20,197 bases of DNA, from positions 1-20,197 of the forward strand of contig CAKQXG010000021.1 of NCBI GenBank assembly GCA_934281515.1, in the 5' to 3' direction. Of this stretch, positions 14,816 through 20,197 are shown piece after piece. The notes under the pieces are model-generated. The model saw nothing but the letters and a program-made list of their open reading frames with translations, was not told the DNA's origin and ran no database searches. Position 1 is the first letter of the stretch, and the number at the start of each line of letters is the position of its first letter. A program made the position numbers and the translations under genes. The DNA comes from an uncultured Clostridia bacterium (lineage in GTDB: Bacteria > Bacillota > Clostridia > Christensenellales > CAG-314).

Positions 14816-15781
14816 TTATTGACGTTTGAGCATGCCTGCAATGCTTACTTCGTCGGGACGTTCGGCAATGCGCACCGGCACACCAAGCTCCGATTGCAGA
14901 TACATATCTAGTCCTGCAAGCGCCGCACCGCCGCCGCACAGCATTACGCCGTCGGTTTTGAGCAACGCCGACAAATTGTCGGGTGCCGACGAAATAAGGC
15001 TTTGTATCACGCGCACATACTTGCCGACGTATTCCACAAGCGTATCGTACAACTCGCGCGAGGATATATTTACCGTTTCCGTCACGTTGTGTTGCATGTT
15101 GTGTCCGCTTACGGCAACCACCGTCGTATCATTGGGATACAGACTTGCACAATGCAGTTTCAAATATTCCGCCGCATCGTAGCTCAACTGAATAAGGTAC
15201 TTTTGCTTAATACGTTCAACCAACAAATCGGTAAGCTGTTTGCCTGCATAGTACAGCGTGCAACCGCTTGCAATCTGTCCGCCCGACACTACTGCAAGAT
15301 CGGCACAGTCACGCCCGATATCCACCACAACGCCCTGTCTTGCGCGAAATTCGTCAAACAATTGATAACTGTCGGCAATAGGCGTTTCTACAAAAGACAC
15401 GCTCTTTGCGCCAAGTCCGAGAAAAATCGCTTCGATATTTTTTTTGTCACTGCTTATCATTCCGCACGGCGTAACGCAAGCGATCGTATAGCGGCTAAAA
15501 GCATTAAGTCGGCGACTGACAAGGCGATCGAGCAACGCCGAAACAAGCGCTTTGGTGCCTTCGTTGTCAATCACACCGCCTTCGTAGACGGGGCGAGCAA
15601 GCCTCACGCCTGCCTGCGTGTTGGCAAGTTTGATAGCGTCCACGCCGACTCCGACAATTTGTCTGCCTTCCACGCCACCGTAAGCGACGATTGTAGGAAT
15701 CTTGTCGGAAAAGCCGTCGTTTTTGAGCGCGGCAGAGATGTATTGCGAGCCGAGATCGAAGATAAGTTCGTAGTTAGCCAT
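14816..15781 (-). CDS. Divergent MreB/actin-like protein
   Basis: 321 residues, slightly shorter than typical MreB/Mbl (about 335-345). The overall MreB plan is recognisable: an opening FDLGSQYISAAL, ARPVYEGGVIDNEGT (compare GVIADFDVT), VETPIADSY (compare IEEPMAAA), VVDIGRDCADLAVVSGGQIASG (compare VVDIGGGTTDIAVIS) and DGVMLCGGGAALAGLDMYL near the end. The second phosphate-binding loop is altered: DIGGGTTD is DIGRDCAD (154-161). The first lacks the Thr-Asn pair, and the second glutamate of EEP is Thr. ATP binding or hydrolysis may therefore be impaired. A regulatory or scaffold paralogue of MreB is one inference; a DnaK-like or FtsA-like protein fits less well. AAGAGGT lies 6 bases before the start. 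It sits downstream of maf; in many bacteria maf lies next to mreBCD, but no mreC or mreD is present here. Confidence 0.75.
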   Translation of the reverse strand: MANYELIFDLGSQYISAALKNDGFSDKIPTIVAYGGVEGRQIVGVGVDAIKLANTQAGVRLARPVYEGGVIDNEGTKALVSALLDRLVSRRLNAFSRYTIACVTPCGMISSDKKNIEAIFLGLGAKSVSFVETPIADSYQLFDEFRARQGVVVDIGRDCADLAVVSGGQIASGCTLYYAGKQLTDLLVERIKQKYLIQLSYDAAEYLKLHCASLYPNDTTVVAVSGHNMQHNVTETVNISSRELYDTLVEYVGKYVRVIQSLISSAPDNLSALLKTDGVMLCGGGAALAGLDMYLQSELGVPVRIAERPDEVSIAGMLKRQ

Positions 15782-15850
15782 AGTTTTACCTCTTGTGTAT
15801 GCCTTTATATTGTACTTGTGTGAGATTTAAATTGTATTTTGCCGCAACAA

Positions 15851-15876
15851 AACCCGATCGCATTGCGCGACGGGTT
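15851..15876 (-). terminator. Probable terminator overlapping the maf stop
   Basis: Read on the minus strand, AACCCG pairs with CGGGTT, with an inner CGC/GCG and a short loop, followed by TTGTTG. The hairpin begins within the maf stop codon. The U-tract is interrupted, so termination may be partial, allowing some read-through into the MreB-like gene 94 bases further on. Confidence 0.5.
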
Positions 15877-16426
15877 ATTCTTTTAGTAGTTTTGCAAGCG
15901 TCTCAGTCGGCAAACCCATCACATTGTCATAACTGCCGCCAATCGACGCCACAAAGTCAGTCTCCTGTATGCCGTATGCACCTGCCTTGTCCATAGGACC
16001 GCCGCTCGCAACGTAATCGTCAATATCCTTATCGGTCAACTTGCGAAACGTAACATCAGTGGTTGCCACGCCGACGGCAATCCCGTCAAGACTTGCCACA
16101 CAATATCCCGTGTGCACTTTGTGTGTACGATCAGACAACATATGTAACATTCGTCCGGCTTCCTTCTCGTCGGCAGGCTTGCCCAGCACTGTATTGTCGA
16201 CATCCACCACGGTGTCGCAACCGACAACCGTCGCTTGTGCGCGTTGCTCGGCAGGCAGGTGCGCCAACACGTCCAATGCCTTGTGACAGGCAAGTTCCCG
16301 TGCGACGTCATGCGGCGTTGCCGCCGTGGTGACTTCCTTGGCGGTGGACGGTACCACGTAAAATTCTGTTGTAATCTTTGCCATCAGCTGTTTGCGCCGT
16401 GGCGAATTACTGGCTAGTACTATCAT
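15875..16426 (-). CDS. maf: Maf-family nucleoside triphosphate pyrophosphatase
   Basis: 183-residue cytosolic house-cleaning enzyme that hydrolyses non-canonical or modified nucleoside triphosphates (dTTP/UTP-type specificity in some members) to monophosphates. The N-terminal SNSPRRKQLM (7-16) is the family signature, followed by GCDTVV (69-74, usual ADTVV), LGKPADEKEA, and the C-terminal AYGIQE and YDNVMGLPTE blocks. Length is typical. The start at 16426 has only a weak purine-rich upstream region. It has its own extended -10 promoter at 16496-16524. It is often linked to cell-shape and division genes; here the MreB homologue lies just downstream. Confidence 0.94.
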   Translation of the reverse strand: MIVLASNSPRRKQLMAKITTEFYVVPSTAKEVTTAATPHDVARELACHKALDVLAHLPAEQRAQATVVGCDTVVDVDNTVLGKPADEKEAGRMLHMLSDRTHKVHTGYCVASLDGIAVGVATTDVTFRKLTDKDIDDYVASGGPMDKAGAYGIQETDFVASIGGSYDNVMGLPTETLAKLLKE

Positions 16427-16495
16427 TTACTTTTCTACCGCTACCCCTGCGACGAACTTTTGTTCATGTGCAACCATGCACACGTCATTTTACAT

Positions 16496-16524
16496 ATTGT
16501 AACACACCTTAACAAATTTTTCAA
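16496..16524 (-). promoter_or_regulatory. Sigma-A promoter for maf
   Basis: On the minus strand, TTGAAA (16519-16524) and TACAAT (16496-16501) are 17 bases apart, with TGT directly before the -10 as an extended element. The leader is about 65 bases and includes a short GTGTGCA/TGCACAT inverted repeat. Confidence 0.7.
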
Positions 16525-16564
16525 GTACATATACGGACTTGTTTAATTTATATACAAGCAACAA

Positions 16565-16604
16565 AGGGAAAGACAAACTTTTTGCAAACAGTTTGTCTTT
16601 CCCT
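16565..16604 (-). terminator. Terminator hairpin downstream of trmL
   Basis: AGGGAAAGACAAAC (16565-16578) pairs perfectly with GTTTGTCTTTCCCT (16591-16604), a 14-base-pair stem with a 12-base loop. On the minus strand it is followed by TTGTTGC, a modest U-tract, and lies 40 bases after the trmL stop. The plus-strand side lacks a U-run, so it is assigned to the minus-strand trmL transcript. Confidence 0.75.
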
Positions 16605-16643
16605 GTACCAACATCTTCTCAAAAATCTTTAACGAGAACCCGC

Positions 16644-17135
16644 TCACTCTTTTATTGTCCGCAAATGGCCTGTAAAATTGAAACCGTCGAAGTCGCGTTG
16701 GCGCAAAACTTCGTACACCGCTATCGCCACGCTGTTGGACAGATTCAGCGAGCGCGTATCGGCAATCATCGGTATGCGCACGGCGTGGTCGTAGTTGGCA
16801 GATATCAACTCTTCGGGCAAACCGCGAGACTCTCGACCGAACACAAGAAACACGTCCGTTGGATACTTCGGCTCAACATGCGACTGTTGCGCCTTGGTGG
16901 AAAAATAGTAAAACATGCCGTCGGGATTGGCGGCTTGCAACTCGGCAAAACTGTCCCAATAAACGATGTTACAGTCCTTCCAGTAGTCTAGTCCTGCACG
17001 TTTCAGCATGCGATCGCTTGTGTCAAACCCCAATGGGCGCACAAGGTGCACCGTACTGCCCGTTGCGGCGGCAGTACGCACGATGTTGCCAGTATTTTGC
17101 GGTATTTCCGGCTCTACCAACACGATGTTTATCAT
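16644..17135 (-). CDS. trmL: tRNA (cytidine/uridine-34 2'-O)-methyltransferase
   Basis: 163-residue SPOUT-class methyltransferase that adds a 2'-O-methyl group to the wobble nucleotide of leucine tRNAs, using SAM. It opens with MINIVLVEPEIPQNTGNIVR, the family hallmark, continues with LVFGRESRGLPEEL, and closes with the knot region RSLNLSNSVAIAVYEVLRQ. Length is typical for a minimal SPOUT dimer. The ATG overlaps the dus stop by four bases (ATGA), with AAGGAAG 7 bases upstream inside dus, so translation is coupled. It is the last gene of the run mazG-dus-trmL and is followed by a strong hairpin. Confidence 0.94.
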   Translation of the reverse strand: MINIVLVEPEIPQNTGNIVRTAAATGSTVHLVRPLGFDTSDRMLKRAGLDYWKDCNIVYWDSFAELQAANPDGMFYYFSTKAQQSHVEPKYPTDVFLVFGRESRGLPEELISANYDHAVRIPMIADTRSLNLSNSVAIAVYEVLRQRDFDGFNFTGHLRTIKE

Positions 17136-18082
17136 TGGTTATCTTCCTTATTTACAAAATAATTATGTACCAGTTTGAGCATCTCTACGCTACACTTACA
17201 GTTGTTTACAGCAACTATTGTAGTCTTTGCATTGCGTAGTCCCTTCAAGTAAAACGATATATGTTTCTTCATTTCGTTAGCGACGACTCTGTCGGAAAAT
17301 GTTTCTGCAAGCATTGCCGTCTGACGTACAACGGTTTGTTCGATATCGATTGTCGGCTCTACCCCTGCAATCTCGGCAAACACTTGCGGCCGTCCTAACG
17401 CACCGCGCCCGACAGCCACGGCAAAGGCACCGCGCGACATCAATTCATCGTAGTCGGCTTTGGTACGTACGTCTCCGTTTGCAACAAGCGGCACACCTAC
17501 CGCGGCAATGTCCTCCAGTAAAGCGAAGTCGGCAACGCCGCTGTACAGCTGTTTGCGTGTACGAAAGTGTACCGTAATCATGTCTGCACCGCTGTCACGA
17601 CACATCTTGGCAAAGTCGACGGCATGGCTACTGTCTGTAACTCCCAATCGGAATTTGACAGAAACAGGCTTGTCCTTTGCTGCAAGTTTGACCGCGGCAA
17701 TGCACTCTGCGGCAAGCTTGGGGTTTTCTAACAGTGCGCTTCCGTCGCCGTTGCCGACAATCTTGCGCACGGGACACCCCATGTTGATGTCTATACCTTC
17801 ATAGGCGGCAACTTCGGGGTACTGCACGCTGTCTGCCATCACCTGCGGCTCGTGTCCGAATATCTGACAAAAGCAAGGACTGTCACCGTCCATTCGCTTG
17901 AGCATGGTACGTGTCAGTTCGTTGTTCATTACAAGCGCCTTACTGCTGACCATCTCGGTCACCGTCAATACCACACCGTAGTCCCGACAAATCCTTCGGA
18001 AAGCAAAATCGGTGTATCCTGCCATAGGCGCAAGTACCGTTTTTGCTTTGCTTTGTGCAAAAATTTCACATACGGTTGGCAT
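17132..18082 (-). CDS. dusB: tRNA-dihydrouridine synthase (DusB-like)
   Basis: FMN-dependent enzyme that reduces uridines in the tRNA D-loop to dihydrouridine. 316 residues from the chosen start. LAPMAGYTDFAFR (18-30) opens the TIM barrel, NMGCPVRKI (100-108) carries the catalytic C103, and VKFRLG and VHFRTRKQLYSG (compare VHGRTRxQxYxG) follow, then the FMN phosphate region VANGDV and VGRGALGRP. The start at 18082 gives GAGG 9 bases upstream and overlaps the end of the MazG gene by 17 bases; a TTG ten codons earlier has no such support. One small oddity: His is replaced by Phe in VHFRTR, where VHGRTR or VHARTR is usual at the third position. It is coupled on both sides, to mazG upstream and trmL downstream. 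Confidence 0.93.
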   Translation of the reverse strand: MPTVCEIFAQSKAKTVLAPMAGYTDFAFRRICRDYGVVLTVTEMVSSKALVMNNELTRTMLKRMDGDSPCFCQIFGHEPQVMADSVQYPEVAAYEGIDINMGCPVRKIVGNGDGSALLENPKLAAECIAAVKLAAKDKPVSVKFRLGVTDSSHAVDFAKMCRDSGADMITVHFRTRKQLYSGVADFALLEDIAAVGVPLVANGDVRTKADYDELMSRGAFAVAVGRGALGRPQVFAEIAGVEPTIDIEQTVVRQTAMLAETFSDRVVANEMKKHISFYLKGLRNAKTTIVAVNNCKCSVEMLKLVHNYFVNKEDNQ

Positions 18083-19460
18083 TTTTCTTGACCTCGTCCC
18101 ACAATTCGTCAAATTGTTCGGCAGTCAACGCCTTCAAGGTTGTGCCACGCTCGGCAAGCAACCGTTCGCACTCCACCACGCGCGAAACAAACTTTTCCGT
18201 ACTTTTGATTAGTGCGGTCTCGCTGTCCACACCGCTTTTACGCAGCAAATTCACCACAGAAAACAGCAAGTCTCCGCCTTCGTTTTGTTTAGCTTCAACG
18301 TCGGACGCCGCCAAAAACTCTTCGGTTTCTTCGCGAATTTTATCAAGTATCTGTTGTATGTCCGCAAACTCGTATCCGCCCTTTGCGGCACGCGACTGTA
18401 TTTTTTGACAGCGCATGAGACTAGCCATCACACGCGGCACATCAAGCACGTTTTCGGCAACGCCTTTTATTTTGTGCTCCTTCATTTTTTGCTTGTCCCA
18501 CACGGACAACGACTCGTCGGCGTTGTTGGCAACCACACCACCAAACACATGGGGATGTCGATCGACAAGTTTGCATGCCAACGCACTGTACACGTCTTGA
18601 GGCTCGAATTCGCTACCCTCCTTGGCAATTTCGATGTGGAACATTGCCTGCATAAGCAAATCGCCAAGCTCTTCCACAATATTGGCAGTGTCGTCGTTTT
18701 CCAGCGCGTTAGCCAATTCGTAGGCTTCCTCGATTACGTTTTTGACAATGGATTTATGCGTTTGTTCCCTATCCCACGGGCAACCGTTTGGCGCACGCAG
18801 ACGGGTAAGAATGTCGGTGCAATCGTAGTAGTCAAACGTGCGACGTTCGGTAAGCGGTTTCGGCATTATGCATACGCATGTGCGGTAGTCAAATTTTTGT
18901 TTGGTAAGCTCATCGAGCGTGCATTTGACAACAGCCGCGTCGCCATGCACCACCGTAACTGGTGTATCGGGATCAAAAGCCTCGTACATCCGCAACTGCA
19001 CGTCGCTTGCGACATACTTGTCGTCCACACACGCAACCACAGTCGGCAACGGCAACACACGCTTGGCTGCAACAATATCAGCGGCAAGATACTGCACGCA
19101 ACCTGTGGGCAGTACCTTACCAACCGCAGGTCCGTACAGCGGCACTCCGTACACGATGTCAGCTTCGTCCAACAACTGCACAACCGTGTCTTCCGGTCCC
19201 TGCCCTACCACGCAAAAAGCGACGTTTTTGTCACCGAAACCGCGCAGATAGGCAGCTATGTCGGTATTCATTTGGTCGAAGTCTGTCGCCTTTTCATAAA
19301 ACTCGTCGCATGACAATGCGTCGTCACGCAACTTGGCAACAGCCTTCCATGCGTGCGTAAGATTACTCTTGACAACCACCACGTCGGCTCGCATTATGGC
19401 GCGTTGCCCGTCGGCAGTGATGTCGCCTTGCTTTCGTCCCATACCTACAACCGTAATCAT
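18066..19460 (-). CDS. mazG: Tetrapyrrole methylase-like / MazG pyrophosphohydrolase fusion (YabN type)
   Basis: 464-residue two-domain protein. Residues 1 to about 215 resemble the SAM-dependent tetrapyrrole methylase fold (MITVVGMGRKQGDIT, then CVVGQGPEDTV and YGPAVG). Residues 218-464 are the nucleoside triphosphate pyrophosphohydrolase MazG: LRAPNGCPWDREQTHKSI, the EExxE helix (E244, E245, E248) with EELGD (263-267), and RHPHVFG. A second MazG-like repeat has EETEE (377-381) and GGD (395-397). The fusion is characteristic of Firmicutes YabN; the methylase substrate is unknown, while MazG degrades NTPs and dNTPs. The start at 19460 has AAAGGAG 5 bases upstream; an in-frame extension of 30 codons exists but lacks family sequence. 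The SpoVB-like gene upstream reproduces the usual Firmicutes neighbourhood. Confidence 0.93.
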   Translation of the reverse strand: MITVVGMGRKQGDITADGQRAIMRADVVVVKSNLTHAWKAVAKLRDDALSCDEFYEKATDFDQMNTDIAAYLRGFGDKNVAFCVVGQGPEDTVVQLLDEADIVYGVPLYGPAVGKVLPTGCVQYLAADIVAAKRVLPLPTVVACVDDKYVASDVQLRMYEAFDPDTPVTVVHGDAAVVKCTLDELTKQKFDYRTCVCIMPKPLTERRTFDYYDCTDILTRLRAPNGCPWDREQTHKSIVKNVIEEAYELANALENDDTANIVEELGDLLMQAMFHIEIAKEGSEFEPQDVYSALACKLVDRHPHVFGGVVANNADESLSVWDKQKMKEHKIKGVAENVLDVPRVMASLMRCQKIQSRAAKGGYEFADIQQILDKIREETEEFLAASDVEAKQNEGGDLLFSVVNLLRKSGVDSETALIKSTEKFVSRVVECERLLAERGTTLKALTAEQFDELWDEVKKNANRM

Positions 19461-19573
19461 TTGTACTCCTTTGTCGATTTTGTCCGCAAATTGTTGCATA
19501 ATCTTACTTGACAAAAAGCGTTTTTGCCGTTTACAAATTACACTCTGCATTGCATTTTGTCGCCAAAAATCGA

Positions 19574-20197
19574 CTACGTATTACTTTTTTGTCTACGTCT
19601 GACCAAAAACGTCAACTCCGTCGGATCAAACACTTTAAGCGCCCACAGAAGAAAAACATACACCGTTGCGCAAAGGGCAATCAATGCCAACGTGCCGACC
19701 GTAGTCGAAAACACGTCCTTGGCAAAGCCGATCGCCAACGTAATGACCAGCGTCATAAACATGCCTGCCGCAAGCGGTTTGACAACGCATGCATTGCCGT
19801 CCACATGCAATCCGACAGATTTGTTCAGATATATTGTAACACAAATCGCCGCAAAAAGATAGCACAAAGTTTCAGAAATTGCCGCTCCGTAAATATTTAC
19901 TTGCGGATTGGGCAATAAAAGCAGATTTGTGGCTGCCTTGACTACTATCGCAAGGGACACAATCACCACAGACGCATATGGTTTACCCACTGCCTGACAC
20001 ACCGATACGCACGTAGCCAACACCGCCATAAAGACAATCGACATGCCCGACAACGACAACAACATTGCCGCCGTAGCAATTTCTTCCGCAGGCAAGCCAC
20101 CGTACAGCAGTTTGAGTATCGGCGCAGACAACGCAATCATCCCGAACGCACACGGCAAAGCAATTACCAACGTCAGTTTGATTGCCGTGTTGTACGC
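19574..20197 (-). CDS. SpoVB-like MOP-superfamily flippase, C-terminal part (partial)
   Basis: The gene continues beyond the window; only the last 207 residues are visible. KLTLVIALPCAFGMIALSAP then ILKLLYGG matches the mid-protein block of SpoVB/polysaccharide-export flippases. About five to six hydrophobic helices follow, with NPQVNIYGAAISETLCY resembling the family's 'P.lGi.GAaiat' segment. The C-terminus is basic (VRRRQKSNT). Such proteins move lipid-linked cell-wall or spore-cortex precursors across the membrane. It lies 113 bases before the YabN/MazG gene on the same strand, the standard order in Firmicutes. Whether it is sporulation-specific cannot be told from this fragment. Confidence 0.8.
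   Translation of the reverse strand, partial: AYNTAIKLTLVIALPCAFGMIALSAPILKLLYGGLPAEEIATAAMLLSLSGMSIVFMAVLATCVSVCQAVGKPYASVVIVSLAIVVKAATNLLLLPNPQVNIYGAAISETLCYLFAAICVTIYLNKSVGLHVDGNACVVKPLAAGMFMTLVITLAIGFAKDVFSTTVGTLALIALCATVYVFLLWALKVFDPTELTFLVRRRQKSNT

Noticed and set aside
15002..15823. 273-codon plus-strand open frame opposite the MreB-like gene
   Set aside because: It is antisense, without a start signal or domain.
18285..19313. 342-codon plus-strand open frame opposite the MazG fusion
   Set aside because: It is antisense to a gene with clear catalytic motifs; the composition reflects codon bias of the opposite strand.

Overview
This window looks like a chromosomal segment of a member of the Bacillota (Firmicutes), most likely an uncultured clostridial lineage. 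The evidence is good GGAGG-type ribosome binding sites, sigma-A-like promoters (TTGACA/TATAAT with 16-17 base spacers), and a Firmicutes-style run of genes: SpoVB-like flippase, YabN/MazG fusion, Dus, TrmL, Maf and an MreB homologue. The genus cannot be named from sequence alone. Genes are densely packed and mostly on the minus strand.

Layout. Positions 127-2813 (minus) hold pgi and hisS in tandem. A divergent promoter region (2814-3149) separates them from a GH13 oligo-1,6-glucosidase on the plus strand (3150-4817). Positions 4759-8018 are a rearranged block. Two diverged copies of a 'glucosidase 3' end plus lipoprotein 5' end' segment flank AT-richer DNA carrying an SDR-family NAD(P)-dependent epimerase and the cut-off start of a Crp/Fnr-type regulator. 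The left lipoprotein copy is a relic, the right glucosidase copy is only a tail, and an intact DUF4434-like lipoprotein follows. Positions 8130-10494 (minus) hold a translationally coupled pair: a radical SAM/SPASM protein and a lipoprotein with one transmembrane segment and a Cys-Ala-Cys-Ala tail. This pair is the best candidate for an uncharacterised system. Positions 10583-13718 (minus) hold an iron-dependent alcohol dehydrogenase, tilS and hpt. Positions 14006-14719 (plus) hold a PHP-domain protein. Positions 14816-20197 (minus) hold a divergent MreB-like gene, maf, trmL, dusB, the YabN/MazG fusion and the C-terminal part of a SpoVB-like flippase that runs off the window.

How the genes work together. 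The glucosidase releases glucose from alpha-1,6-linked oligosaccharides, and the divergently transcribed Pgi carries glucose-6-phosphate into glycolysis, so the adjacency is metabolically sensible. The dusB-trmL-mazG-maf-tilS-hpt-hisS genes are tRNA modification, nucleotide sanitation/salvage and aminoacylation housekeeping. The radical SAM enzyme and the Cys-tailed lipoprotein are separated by one base, which suggests that the first matures the second; this is inference and has not been demonstrated here. No rRNA, tRNA, CRISPR array or transposase was seen.
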